Shown: piece after piece, positions 24,848 through 35,723 of the stretch | Layout of the letters: every line of letters starts with the position of its first letter | How positions within the stretch are numbered: position 1 is the first letter of the stretch | Source: Paraburkholderia atlantica | Lineage (GTDB): Bacteria; Pseudomonadota; Gammaproteobacteria; Burkholderiales; Burkholderiaceae | Assembly (NCBI RefSeq): GCF_009362785.1 | Contig: NZ_WHNQ01000034.1 | Coordinates: 1 to 64,000, forward strand | Direction: 5' to 3' | Length of the DNA: 64,000 bases | Notes under the pieces: model-generated | Database searches by the model: none | Told to the model about the DNA's origin: nothing | What the model saw: only the letters and a program-made list of their open reading frames with translations | Made by a program: the position numbers and the translations under genes

Positions 24848-26851
24848 TTAGGCGATCAGCCTGAGCTTGCGCCTGTCGAGCAGCCAGCGCTCGAAGTCGG
24901 TGGCGGGCATCGGCCGCGCGTACAGGAAGCCCTGCACGTAATCGACGCCCAAGCCCTTCATGAAGGCTTCTTCCGCTTCGGTTTCGATCCCCTCGGCGAC
25001 TACCTGGAAATCGAGCTCCTGCGCGACCGCGACCATCGACCGCACTAGCGCCTGTGCCTTCATGTCAGCGTGGATCGAGCGCGTGAAGCTGCGGTCGAGC
25101 TTGATCACGTCGAGCGGAATACGGCCGAGTTGCGACAGCGACGAGTAGCCGGTGCCGAAGTCATCCAGATGCACCTGCGCGCCGAGCTGGCGGAACTGCT
25201 TGATCAGTTCGATCGCGGCCGCTTCGTTTTCGATCAGGCAGCTTTCGGTCAGCTCGAGATCGATCAGGCAGGGGGCGAGGCTCGCATGCTGCAACGCCTC
25301 GGTGAAATGGCGCACCACGGCTGTATCGGTGAGCTGTCGCGCCGACACGTTGATCGCGACGCGCAGGTCATAGCCGGCCGCTTTCCAGCGGGCCGCCTGT
25401 TTCGCGGCGGTCTCCATCACCCAGCGGCCGAGCACGCCGATCAAGCCGGATTCCTCGGCATAACGGATGAATTCCGCCGGCATGATCTGCCCGCGCTCCG
25501 GCGAATTCCAGCGCACCAGCGCTTCCGCGCCTTGCACGGCGCCCGTGGCGAGGTTCAGCTTCGGCTGATAGTGCAGCGCGAACTGGCCTTCCTCGAGTCC
25601 GCGGCGCAGATTCGTGTCGAGCCACATGAACTCCGCGACGCGGCGGTTCATGTCCGGCGAGAACACGCGGTGCGTGCGCTTGCCTTCATCCTTCGCGACG
25701 TACATCGCGGTGTCGGCCGAACGGATCAGCGATTCGAGGGTTTCGCCATGCTCGGGCCAACGCGCGATGCCGATCGAGCAGCCGGTATAGACCTCGACGA
25801 GCCCGACCGCGAACGGCATGCGCATGCGATCGAGAATGCGCTGCGCTATGTTTTCCAGGCCGTGGGCGGAGCCCTTCGCGGCGAGCACGATGAATTCGTC
25901 ACCACCGAGGCGCGCGAGCGAGTCGCCCGGATTCAGGCAGTTGCGGATCGCGTCCGACACATCGCAGATCAGCCGGTCGCCGAACACGTGGCCGTAGTGA
26001 TCGTTGACCTTCTTGAAGTTGTCGAGATCGAGAAACAGTACGCCGATGGTTTCGCCGGGCGCGGCCTGTTCGATCGCGATCTGGATGCGCTCCTGGATCG
26101 CGTTGCGATTGGCGAGGCCGGTGAGCGGGTCGGTGGTGGCCTGCTCGATCAGGCGGTCCTGCGCGAGCCGTTGCTCGGTGATGTCGGTGCCCGAGCAGAT
26201 CAGGAACTGGTCTTCGATGCCGCTGCCGCTGCGCACGAACTTGTTGCGAAACAGGAACAGCCGCTCGCCATGCACCGTTTTGATGCGCCGTTCGATCTCG
26301 TACGGTTCGCCACGGTTGAAGAAGTGCGCGCTGACCTGGTTCGAGACCGCACCGTCGTCGGACGACATGAACAGCGTCCAGACGCTGCGGCCGATGATGT
26401 CCTCTTCCTTGAGCCCGGTCAGCTCCTCGGCGAGCCGGTTAAAGCGCTGTATCCGGCCATGCCGGTCGACGATGACGACGACCGAATTGACCTCGGAGAC
26501 GACCTGTTCGGCGAACGACAGACCGTGCAGCAGCGCGCGTGCGACGGATTCCGTGTCGGCATGGGCCGACGCGGTGCCGCCCCAGCGATGACAATCGAGC
26601 TTCTTGCCGACCAGATGCAGCCGCAGCGGCGCGCCGTCCAGCTGCACGTCGACGACTACGTGCGAGGTGACGCCGCTCAGCGCGCGGACCTGCGAGGCTT
26701 GGAAAGACGTGAGGGGAATGGCGACGCCCGCAGCCGTGTGGCCGTGTGCCGGCACGAGTTCCAGCGTGTCGTTGGCCGCCGCCAGGCGCCAGCAAGGGCT
26801 GCTCGTGCCGAACCGCGCGTGAAGCACCTGGTCGTGTAGCTCGTCGCTCAT
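24848..26851 (-). CDS. pdeR: PdeR/Gmr-type cyclic-di-GMP regulator (PAS-GGDEF-EAL)
   Basis: 667 residues, collinear with Escherichia coli PdeR (Gmr/YciR). A PdeR-type N-terminal region leads to a PAS domain (about 110-230, with NSVVVIVDRHGRIQRFNRL and FLFRNKFVRSGSG). A GGDEF domain follows with an intact GGDEF motif near 316-320, then an EAL domain with EALVRW near 442, LELTESCLIEN and DDFGTGYSSLSQL. Both motifs are complete, so it could make and break c-di-GMP; in E. coli the protein mainly acts as a phosphodiesterase and trigger of local signalling. No membrane segment. Single gene, convergent with the Ldh-type gene. Confidence 0.93.
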   Translation of the reverse strand: MSDELHDQVLHARFGTSSPCWRLAAANDTLELVPAHGHTAAGVAIPLTSFQASQVRALSGVTSHVVVDVQLDGAPLRLHLVGKKLDCHRWGGTASAHADTESVARALLHGLSFAEQVVSEVNSVVVIVDRHGRIQRFNRLAEELTGLKEEDIIGRSVWTLFMSSDDGAVSNQVSAHFFNRGEPYEIERRIKTVHGERLFLFRNKFVRSGSGIEDQFLICSGTDITEQRLAQDRLIEQATTDPLTGLANRNAIQERIQIAIEQAAPGETIGVLFLDLDNFKKVNDHYGHVFGDRLICDVSDAIRNCLNPGDSLARLGGDEFIVLAAKGSAHGLENIAQRILDRMRMPFAVGLVEVYTGCSIGIARWPEHGETLESLIRSADTAMYVAKDEGKRTHRVFSPDMNRRVAEFMWLDTNLRRGLEEGQFALHYQPKLNLATGAVQGAEALVRWNSPERGQIMPAEFIRYAEESGLIGVLGRWVMETAAKQAARWKAAGYDLRVAINVSARQLTDTAVVRHFTEALQHASLAPCLIDLELTESCLIENEAAAIELIKQFRQLGAQVHLDDFGTGYSSLSQLGRIPLDVIKLDRSFTRSIHADMKAQALVRSMVAVAQELDFQVVAEGIETEAEEAFMKGLGVDYVQGFLYARPMPATDFERWLLDRRKLRLIA

Positions 26852-27056
26852 GAAATCCCCGGAGTGTGCCGGCGGTCCCTATCAAGGCGGGCGGCGGCAG
26901 ACGGTCTTCCTCATACTAAAGTGAAACTGCCTCATTGTATCTAAGCGTGACAATTCGAGCGAAGAATCATTAACGTTTTGCTAACCAGGGGCGGGAGCCG
27001 GCGTGGCCGCGCGCGGCGGCATTATGGCGTGGCAAAACGACGCCACGGTGACGTCG

Positions 27057-30000
27057 CTAGAAGCGGTGGGTGAGCAGCGTGCGGGCGCGTTCGCGCTCGA
27101 TCGGATTGGCGTCGAGCGCCGCGTCGAACCAGAACTTGCCGGCCACCAGCGTGGCCGCCACCACGCCGTCGCGATACAGCACGCGGTTGCCGGCAACGGC
27201 CGGCACCTTGTCGCCGACCAGCAGCGTGCCGACGAGATTCAGCGGATCGGTTCCCGCCACGCAGATAAGAGCACCGTCGTTCGCTTGTCGCCGCACCTCG
27301 CGCAGCAGCGGAATCGCCTCGGGCAGCGCGAACTGCTCGCCCGCGAGCCCGTTGACGAAACGCCCGCCGCGGATCACGCCGCGCGCCTCGAGCCGCTGCA
27401 GCACGCGCAGCAGATCGCGCCACGGCGGCAGCCATTCGGCCTCGCGTTCGAGCACGCGCCAGAACACCACGCCGTAGCGGCGCAACAACGTCATTGCGAC
27501 GTGTTCGAGCACCTCGGGCGGCAACTGACTGCGCCGCTCGGACGGATTTTCCGGCGCGACGGCGGACGGGCGGCTAACGAGCGCCCAACGCCCGGCGTCG
27601 TCCATGCCGCCGATCAACGCGCTCGCTCGCGCACGTCGGCTGCTGGAAAACGCGTTGCGTTTGGCGATCGGCTTCAGCAACGCGCGCAGACCGGCGAAAC
27701 TGTCGGAGTTCGCGAGGCCGGCCGCGACCAGTTCGCCTAGCGCGTTTTCGAGCTCCATGCGCAGCACGCGCACCTCAGCGAGCAGTTCGTCGAAGAACAT
27801 CGCGCCGTGTTGCGCAAGGGTGTCGTGCACGCTTTGCGCGAGAGCCGACAACTCGACCTGGCGCGCCGGATCGAGCAGCGCGCGCCACGCGCGCAACTGC
27901 GCGCGCGGCAGCAGCACGATCGGGGTGCCGCGGACCGGACCGGCGGCGCCGCGCGCCCGCTCGGTCAGGCGGGTCCAGACGATCTTGCCGGCGCGGCATA
28001 GCTCATCGAGCGAACCGCTGGTGTAGGCGCGCACCCGCGCGGGCAGGATGTCCTCCTCCCACGCGCCGGCCGCGGCCTGGAAGCCTTCGAGCTGGTCCAG
28101 CGCGGCGGCGAGCGCTTCGCGGCCTTCGGCGCGCGTGGTCGGCGTCAGATGCTGCCATTCGAACAGGAAGCGCATGAAGTCGTGCCGCTCGACCGGCTCG
28201 ATTTCACGCCGCAGCCGCTTCACCGTGTAGCGGTGGATGCGTGCGAGCAGGTGCCGCTCGCACCATTCTTCGTGGGTCGTGTGCGGCGTGAAGTGGCCGC
28301 GCAACAGATAGCCTTCGGCTTCGAGACGGATCAGCGCCGGTTCGATCCGGCCGGCCGGCAAACCGAGCGGACGCGCGATCGCATCGACCGTCAGCGGGCC
28401 GAACCCGGTCAGCCGCGCGCGCAGCACGTCGACGAGCGCGTCGTCGGCGCTCCAGCTCTCGGTGTAGCCCTTCGGGGCGTTCAGCGGCGGCTCGTAGCGA
28501 TTGCGCTCGATGGCGGGGTAGAGCGCTTCGAAGCAGGTCAGGCGCTCGGCGGGCAGCCACAGCGCGCTGTCGTTGCCCGTGCTTGCGTCTGCTTGCGTGG
28601 CCAGCGGCAAACGCGTCGCCCGGCCGGCTTTTGGCCAACGCCGCAAGCAGCGCGGGCCAATCGTCATGCGCGCGCGCCTCGGCCTCGGTGATGCAGGCGA
28701 GGCCCGTCAGCGCTTCGTGCATTTCGTCGGCATTGCGTGCTTGCGGCCAGGCTTCGTCGCGCACGCTGTCGATCGCGGCGGCGTCGAGCGCGCCGAGATC
28801 GTCGGCGGTTTCAGGGTCGGTCCAGCGGCGGTTCAGTACCGCCTGGGTGCGGCGCTCCTCGATCGGCGCGTCGTCCAGATACGCATAGGGCTTCGCGGTC
28901 AAAATTTCGGCGGCGAGCGGCGACGGCGCCGGCAGATCACGCGCGACGAGCCGCAACTCGCCGTGCTCGATCTGGCGTAGCAGCGCGAGCCAGCGTTCGC
29001 TGTCCATCGCGTCGTGCAGACAGTCGTCGATGGTTTGGTCGACTAATGGGTGGCGCGGCACCTCGCGTTCGCCGACGATGTTCTCCAGACACGCGGCCTG
29101 CTCGGGAAACACGCTTGCGAGCAGATCCTCGCTGCGCATGCGCTGCACTTGCGGCGCGGTCTTGCGCCCGCCCGTGTAGCGCGGCAGGCCGAGCGAGGTC
29201 GTCGCGTTCCAGCGCCAGCGCACGCCGAATAACGGCGCATCGAGCAGCGCCTGGATCAGCAGATGCTCGGCGCTGTTCGAATGCAGATAGCGCCACACAT
29301 CGTCGAGCACGAACGAGTGGCTGCCGGCCAGCGACAGCACGATCGCGTCTTCGGTGGCCGCCGCCTGCAGCTCGAAGTTGAAGCTGCGGCAGAAGCGCTT
29401 GCGCAGCGCGAGCCCCCACGCGCGATTCACGCGGCTGCCGAACGGTGAGTGGATCACGAGCTGGGTGCCGCCCGATTCGTCGAAGAAGCGCTCCATCACG
29501 AGCGTGCTCTGCGTCGGCAAGACGCCGAGCGCGGCGCGGGCGCGCGCCAGGTATTCGACGATCTGGCGCGCGGCGGGTTCGTCGAGCGCCAGGTGGTCGG
29601 CTAGCCGGGTGATGGCGTGGTCGAGACGCGGGGCGGAGGGTTCGGGTTCGCTTGCGGGTAGGACGGTTGCCGTTGTTGCTTGTGTTTCGCGCTCCGTCAG
29701 CAACGCTTCGACCTGCTCGCGCAATCTCGCTACCGCGAACGACAGCTCGTCGCTGCGCCCCGGCGCCTCGCCGAGCCAGAACGGAATGTTCGGCGGCTGG
29801 CCTTGTGCGTCCTCGACCCGCACGCGGCCGCTTTCGATGCGCAGAATCCGGTACGACGCGTTGCCGAGCTGAAACACATCGCCGGCGAGGCTTTCGACCG
29901 CGAAGTCCTCGTTGACGGTGCCGATATTGAGCGCCTGCGGTTCGAGCACGACCGCGTAATCGGCGTTCTCGGGAATCGTGCCGCCCGAGGTCACCGCGAC

Positions 30001-31587
30001 CAGCTTGCCGCCGCGCCGGCCGCGCAGCGTGCCGCTGACCGCATCGCGATGCACATACGCAGCACGCGGACCGTGGCGGCTCGTGTAGCCCTCGGCGAGC
30101 ATGCGCAGCACCGCGTCGTATTGCTCGCGCGGCAGATCCGCGTACGGCGCGGCACGCCGCAGCATGTCGAACAGCGCATCCTCGCTCCACTCGGCGCTCG
30201 ACACCTCCGCGACGATCTGTTGCGCGAGCACGTCGAGCGGCGCGCGCGGGATGCGCAACGCATCGAGCTCGCCACGCCGCACGCAATCGAGCAGCGCCGC
30301 GCATTCGAGCAAATCGTCGCGCGAGGCCGGAAACAGCCGCCCCTTCGGCATGCCGCCGACGTGGTGCCCGGAGCGGCCGACGCGTTGCAGGAACGGCGCG
30401 ATCGCACGCGGCGAACCCATCTGGCAGACGAGATCGACGTCGCCGATATCGATGCCGAGTTCGAGCGACGCGGTCGCGATCAGCACGCGCAGCTCGCCGC
30501 GTTTCAGTCGCTGTTCGGCGTCGAAACGATGTTCTTTCGCGAGGCTGCCATGATGCGCGGCGACCGCGTCCTTGCCGAGCCGCTCGGTCAGATGACGCGC
30601 GGCGCGCTCGGCCATGCGGCGCGTGTTGACGAAGATCAGCGTCGTGCGATGCTGCGCGACCAGCTCGGCGAGCCGGTCGTAGACGCGCTCCCACACTTCG
30701 TTGGCCATCACCGCTTCGAGCGGCACCGGCGGGATCTCGAGCGCGAGGTCGCGCGCGCGAACGTGGCCGACGTCGATTACCGCGCACTCGGCCGGCACGT
30801 CGCTATCCAGACTCGCGCCGCCGACCAGAAACCGCGCGACCGCGCTGACCGGCTTTTGCGTCGCCGACAGCCCGATGCGCGGCAGGCGCCGGCCGCAGAG
30901 CGCGTCGAGCCGTTCGAGGCTCAGCGCGAGATGACTGCCGCGCTTGCTGCCCGCGAGCGCGTGAATTTCATCGACGATCACCGTGCGCACCGTCGCCAGC
31001 ATGCGGCGGCCCGAATCGGAGCCGAGCAGTACGTACAGCGACTCGGGCGTCGTCACGAGAATGTGCGGCGCGCGTTTTTTCAGCGCGTTGCGTTCCTGCT
31101 GCGTGGTATCGCCGGTGCGCACGGCGGTGCGGATGTCGAGCGGCGGCAGGCCGAGCGCGTCGAGTTCGGCGGCGATCCCCTGCAGCGGCAGTTGCAGGTT
31201 CAGGCGGATATCGTTCGACAGCGCCTTCAGCGGCGACACGTAGACGACCAGCGTTTCGTCGGGCAGCGCGCCGTCGTTCGCGAGGCCTTGCGACACCAGG
31301 TCGTTCAGCGCGGACAGGAACGCGGTCAGCGTCTTGCCGGAGCCGGTCGGCGCGGCGACCAGCGTCGAGCGGCCGCTGCGGATCTGCGGCCAGGCGGCGG
31401 CTTGTGCATCGGTCGGGGCGGCGAAGGTTTTCTGGAACCAGCCGGCAACGGCCGGGTGAAAGCCGGCGAGCGCCTGCGTGGCCTGCGGCATGACGGGCGC
31501 GGCGGGGTGCGCCGCGCTGGCGGTGGAGCGGGCCTTGCGGGAGCGGGGCGCCGCGTCGAGTGCGGCGGAAGATTTTGCCGAAGTCAT
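27057..31587 (-). pseudogene. lhr: Lhr-type ATP-dependent helicase, split by a frameshift
   Basis: The combined length, about 1,510 codons, equals a full Lhr helicase (1,538 in E. coli). The N-terminal frame (ATG 31587) has Walker A AAPTGSGKT near 79-86, the DEIH box (VIVDEIHALAGS), TATASLELGIDIGDV and QRVGRSGHHVGG. It reads to ALLAALAKSR and then runs out of register. The C-terminal winged-helix/DUF4145-like Lhr region continues one frame over as RATRLPLATQADAS through to 27057. One extra base in the CGGCCGG at 28621-28627 accounts for the break. Lhr acts in DNA repair and RNA processing. If real, the helicase core would be made without its C-terminal 500 residues. Confidence 0.85.
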
Positions 31588-31870
31588 GCTTGTGTAGGTG
31601 AGGGCGGCGCGGGGGATATCCAGTGGGGAGCCGCCCGGATCGGTATCCGCCGCTGTCGCCCGTGTTTGCGGTGGCGGCGATTCCAAGTGACGGCCACGCT
31701 GACGGCGCAATAGCGGTCAGTCTCGCAGGTTTTCGGCGCTCGCGCGCGGCGCGTTGGGCGTTGCGTTACTGCTGGAATTCGTAGTTTCGCCGCGAGCGCC
31801 TCTGCTGCCGCCCTGCGCCGTTTGCAGTACGCTTGACGATTCTCCCTGCACCCACGATGGAGCGTCGACG

Positions 31871-32926
31871 ATGCGATATAACCAGTTGGGCCGTACCGGT
31901 GTGTTTGTCTCGGAGTTGTGTTTGGGCACGATGACCTTCGGCGGTGGCGAGGGCATCTGGCGGCAGATCGGCGATCTGCAGCAGGAAGATGCGGAGCGGC
32001 TGGTCGGCCGGGCGCTCGACGCGGGCATTAATTTCATCGACACGGCCGACGTCTACGCGGGCGGCCTGTCCGAGCTGATCACGGGCAACGCGCTGAAAAA
32101 CCTGAAAGTGCCGCGCGACAAGGTCGTGATCGCGACCAAGGTGTTCGGCCAGACCGGCGAGTTCGCGAACGCGCGCGGTGCGTCGCGCTATCACATCCTC
32201 GACGGCATCAAGGCGAGCCTGAAGCGTCTACAACTCGATCACGTCGACCTCTATCAGATCCACGGTTTCGATCCGGCCACGCCGATCGAAGAAACCGTGC
32301 GCGCGCTCGATACGCTCGTGCAGCACGGCCACGTGCGCTATGTCGGCGTGTCGAACTGGGCCGCATGGCAAATCGCGAAGGCGCTCGGCATCGCAGAGCG
32401 GCTCGGCGCCGCGCGTTTCGAAACGCTGCAAGCGTATTACTCGCTCGCGGGCCGCGATCTCGAACGCGAGCTCGTGCCGATGCTGCAAAGCGAAGGCCTC
32501 GGTCTGATGGTATGGAGTCCGCTCGCGGGTGGTTTTCTGAGCGGCAAATACGGACGTGAACAGCAGGGTGAAGCGGGCAGCCGTCGCACGACTTTCGATT
32601 TTCCGCCGATCGATCGCGAGCGCGCGTACGACTGCATCGACGTGATGCGCGAGATGGCCGCGGCGAAGACTGTTTCGGTCGCGCAGATCGCGTTGGCGTG
32701 GCTGCTGCATCAGCGTGTCGTCAGCACGGTGATCGTCGGCGCGAAGAAAATCGAGCAGCTCGACGACAACATCGCGGCGACCAACGTCGCGCTATCCGCC
32801 GATGAGCTCGCGAAGCTCGCCGAGGTCAGCGCGCTGCCAGCCGAGTATCCGGGCTGGATGCTGGAGCGGCAGGGCGAACAGCGCCGTCAGCAACTGGCCG
32901 AGGTTCGGCACGTCGTGCAGCGATAG
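31871..32926 (+). CDS. Aldo/keto reductase
   Basis: 351 residues from ATG 31871. A TIM-barrel oxidoreductase with the AKR catalytic set: Asp and Tyr in FIDTADVYAGG, Lys in VVIATKVFG and His in YQIHGFDP. The C-terminal NADPH-binding stretch is STVIVGAKKIEQLDDNI. Most similar in pattern to the YajO/YghZ-like AKR subfamily. It reduces aldehydes or ketones with NADPH in the cytoplasm. Single gene, divergent from lhr. Confidence 0.93.
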   Translation: MRYNQLGRTGVFVSELCLGTMTFGGGEGIWRQIGDLQQEDAERLVGRALDAGINFIDTADVYAGGLSELITGNALKNLKVPRDKVVIATKVFGQTGEFANARGASRYHILDGIKASLKRLQLDHVDLYQIHGFDPATPIEETVRALDTLVQHGHVRYVGVSNWAAWQIAKALGIAERLGAARFETLQAYYSLAGRDLERELVPMLQSEGLGLMVWSPLAGGFLSGKYGREQQGEAGSRRTTFDFPPIDRERAYDCIDVMREMAAAKTVSVAQIALAWLLHQRVVSTVIVGAKKIEQLDDNIAATNVALSADELAKLAEVSALPAEYPGWMLERQGEQRRQQLAEVRHVVQR

Positions 32927-33081
32927 CGCGAAGGCGTTCTCGCGAACGCTGAAGAAGGCCTGAATCTTCATCGTTGGGCCGCGCGAGTTTGATGCTCGCG
33001 CGGCCGCGACGATCATCACATTTGCCGCGCGATTGCGCGTAGACTTCACACGGCAGGTCTTCTTCCGCATCGGCCGCACCG

Positions 33082-34128
33082 ATGCCCCGCGTCGTATTTC
33101 AAACTCCTATCCGGTTCGTGACATTCGCACTCGCTTCGATTACAAAAGCCGGCGCTTTCGTGGCGTTCGCTTGCTGTTGGCTGACAGTGCCTCATCTCGC
33201 GCACGCCGCCGACAACGTGATCGTGCTCGACTCGGGCGAAGCGCAGCTCACGTTGATCGATCCCGTCACGCACAAAGTGATCGGCACCGAGTCGACCGGC
33301 AAGGAGCCCCATCATCTGATGATCACGCCCGATGGCCGTTCGCTGATCGTCGCGGATGCGACTTCGAATGACCTGATGTTCGTCGACCCTCACAGCGGCC
33401 GGGTGCAACGCCGTGTCGAAGGCATCGAAGATCCGTATCAGCTTGGCTTTTCGCCTGACCACAGGTGGTTCGTCACCGCTGGCCTGAGGCTCGATCGCGT
33501 CGACATCTATCACTACGATGGCGAAAGCGTGACGCTCGCAAAGCGGATTCCGCTCGCGAAGACGCCGAGCCACCTGACCTTTGCATCCGATAACCGCACC
33601 GTGTTCGTGACGCTTCAGGACACGGGCGAGGTCGCGGCGATCGATCTGCCGACACAGTCAGTCTCGTGGAAGCTGCATGTAGGCAAGACGCCAGCGGGAC
33701 TCTGGATGACACCCGGCGATCGTTATCTGCTGGTCGGCATGACGGGCGAAGACAACGTCGCGGTGGTCGACTGGAAGAACCGCCAACTCGTGAAGAAGAT
33801 CCGCACGGGCCGCGGCGCGCACAACTTTCGCAATCTCGACGATGGCCAGCACATCGCCGTGTCGAATCGCGTGGAAAACACGGTCAGCATCCTCGACTAC
33901 AACGCGCTGACCAAAGTGGCCGACATCACCGGCTTGATGCCGGGCCCTGACGACATGGAACTCTCGGCGGACCGGCGCTATCTATGGGTCACGTTCCGCT
34001 TCGCGAGGCACGTCGGCGTCATCGACCTGAGCACGCATCGGCTGGTGGATACGATCGCGGTGGGGCGTTCGCCGCACGGTCTGTATTTCGCCAACCGCGC
34101 GCCGGTCTACGCGCCCAATCCGGACTGA
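33082..34128 (+). CDS. YncE-like seven-bladed beta-propeller protein
   Basis: 348 residues. A signal peptide ends near AHA-AD (residues about 40-43). The rest is a run of YVTN/YncE-like repeats: NVIVLDSGEAQLTLIDPVT, LMITPDGRSLIVADATSN, LGFSPDHRWFVTAG, LWMTPGDRYLLVGMTG and MELSADRRYLWVTFRFARH. No haem or metal motif is evident. It works in the periplasm, perhaps as a binding scaffold. The sterol desaturase-family gene begins 20 bp later, so they share a transcript and perhaps a pathway. Confidence 0.88.
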   Translation: MPRVVFQTPIRFVTFALASITKAGAFVAFACCWLTVPHLAHAADNVIVLDSGEAQLTLIDPVTHKVIGTESTGKEPHHLMITPDGRSLIVADATSNDLMFVDPHSGRVQRRVEGIEDPYQLGFSPDHRWFVTAGLRLDRVDIYHYDGESVTLAKRIPLAKTPSHLTFASDNRTVFVTLQDTGEVAAIDLPTQSVSWKLHVGKTPAGLWMTPGDRYLLVGMTGEDNVAVVDWKNRQLVKKIRTGRGAHNFRNLDDGQHIAVSNRVENTVSILDYNALTKVADITGLMPGPDDMELSADRRYLWVTFRFARHVGVIDLSTHRLVDTIAVGRSPHGLYFANRAPVYAPNPD

Positions 34129-34148
34129 CGCAACCCGAAAGGCTTTAG

Positions 34149-35156
34149 ATGATTCACGAACTCGTCGCTCAACTCGACAACGGCATCTCAGCCCTGCAGA
34201 CGCTGCTGTACGTCGACGTGGTCCAGCCGATCTTCTACCGCTTCAATCTGATGGGCTATGACGAAGACACTTACGATGCGCTCTACTGGGTGATCGTCGG
34301 CGCGTTGCAGATAGTCGTGTCGTATCTGGTGTTGCGCCCGCTCGAAGCGCTGCGTCCGGTGGAGACATGGGCGGACCGCAGGGCGTTGCGCGCGGACGTG
34401 ATCTACACGTGGATCGCCAAGCTCGGCATCATCAATCTTGCGTTCTTCTTTCTGCTGCAGCCGTTCTTCAACCATTGGCAGAGCCTGATGGCGATCCACG
34501 GCGTGCCCAACATCGAAGTCGATGACTTGTGGCCGGGCGTCACCGATCAGCCACTCGTGTCGTTTCTGATCTATCTGATCGTGCTCGATTTCGCCGGCTA
34601 CTGGTATCACCGTTGGCAACATCGGTTCGGCGTCTGGTGGGAGTTGCATGCGGTTCATCACAGCCAGCGGCAGATGTCATTGTGGGCCGACGACCGCAAC
34701 CACTTTTTAGACGACATCTTGCAAGCGGCGTTTTTTGCGGCCATTGCGCTGTTCATCGGTGTGCAGCCAAACCAGTTCGTCGTGCTCGTCGCACTCGGCA
34801 ATTTCATGCAGAGCGTACAGCACGTGAATGCGCGCCTCACATATGGATGGCTGCTCGAACGGCTGATCGTGAGCCCGGCGTTTCATCGGCGTCATCATGC
34901 CATTGGCTATGGCCATGATGGCAGCCGCTACGGGTGCAACTTCGGCGTGCTGTTCCCGTGGTGGGACATGCTGTTCGGCACCGCATCGTGGGACCGCGCC
35001 GTCGAGCCGACCGGCATCCGCGATCAGTTGCCCGCGCCGCATGGTGCCGCGCGCTCGTATGGGGATGGACTGATCGCGCAGCAGTGGTACGCGTTCGGCC
35101 GCATCGCCGCGCGGCTGCGTGGCCGGCAGGGTGCGGGCGGGCAGATCAATCCATGA
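34149..35156 (+). CDS. Sterol desaturase / fatty acid hydroxylase family protein
   Basis: 335 residues, membrane-bound, with about five hydrophobic helices. The di-iron ligands of the FA_hydroxylase family are all present: HRWQH, HAVHHS and HRRHHA with a further His in the C-terminal half. These enzymes hydroxylate or desaturate lipids using O2. Partner gene upstream is a periplasmic propeller. The lipid substrate is not known; hopanoid or fatty acid modification is possible. Confidence 0.9.
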   Translation: MIHELVAQLDNGISALQTLLYVDVVQPIFYRFNLMGYDEDTYDALYWVIVGALQIVVSYLVLRPLEALRPVETWADRRALRADVIYTWIAKLGIINLAFFFLLQPFFNHWQSLMAIHGVPNIEVDDLWPGVTDQPLVSFLIYLIVLDFAGYWYHRWQHRFGVWWELHAVHHSQRQMSLWADDRNHFLDDILQAAFFAAIALFIGVQPNQFVVLVALGNFMQSVQHVNARLTYGWLLERLIVSPAFHRRHHAIGYGHDGSRYGCNFGVLFPWWDMLFGTASWDRAVEPTGIRDQLPAPHGAARSYGDGLIAQQWYAFGRIAARLRGRQGAGGQINP

Positions 35157-35265
35157 AGTTCGGGGTGAACGCCGTGCGCCGCATCATCGAACCTGCTCGT
35201 GATGGCTGCGGCGCGTAGGCACTGGCGATGGCGTACGGATCGCAGTGGCTGGCCAGCGGTCCCGC

Positions 35266-35607
35266 TTACCCCTGCGAATGCGCGGCGACCGCGTCCAGCG
35301 TGCGAGCCGAGTACACCAGCGTCGCGCCCGCGTTGATCGCCATCGCGACGCCGAGCGCTTCGGCGATTTCCTCGCGGGTCGCGCCATGCTTCAGCGCCTC
35401 GGCCGTATGGACCGTGATACAGCCGTCACAGCGCAGGCTCACCGCGACCGCGAGCGCAATCAGCTCGCGCGTTTTCGCGCCGAGCAGATCGGTCTTCTGA
35501 CCGGCGCTCGACATCGCCTGATACGCCTTCACGCTGTCCGGCGCGAGCTTCGACATTTCGCCGATACGGCCGAACAGTTCCTTGCGGTAATCGATCCAGT
35601 TCAACAT
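35266..35607 (-). CDS. AhpD-like alkylhydroperoxidase / CMD family protein
   Basis: 113 residues. The CDGCITVHTAEALKHG segment carries the CxxC plus His arrangement of AhpD-type peroxidases, in the helical carboxymuconolactone decarboxylase fold. Hydroperoxide reduction in the cytoplasm is the likely role. It is divergent from the AraC-family gene with only 116 bp between, which is a common regulator-target arrangement. Confidence 0.9.
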   Translation of the reverse strand: MLNWIDYRKELFGRIGEMSKLAPDSVKAYQAMSSAGQKTDLLGAKTRELIALAVAVSLRCDGCITVHTAEALKHGATREEIAEALGVAMAINAGATLVYSARTLDAVAAHSQG

Positions 35608-35723
35608 AGCAGTGCTCCTTGGTCCGTTGCGCGCCGGCGGTTGCCGGCGTCGTGGAAACAGTATTGCGCCGCGCCGCGATATCCTGAATACTCATTCCAC
35701 TCAACTTTTAGCGCGCGCGTCTC

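Noticed and set aside
28618..28630. Programmed frameshift in lhr
   Set aside because: No slippery heptamer is present, and Lhr homologues are single-frame proteins.
29680..31713. A 677-codon frame antisense to lhr
   Set aside because: Composition is typical of the complement of a high-GC gene; no recognisable domain or ribosome site.
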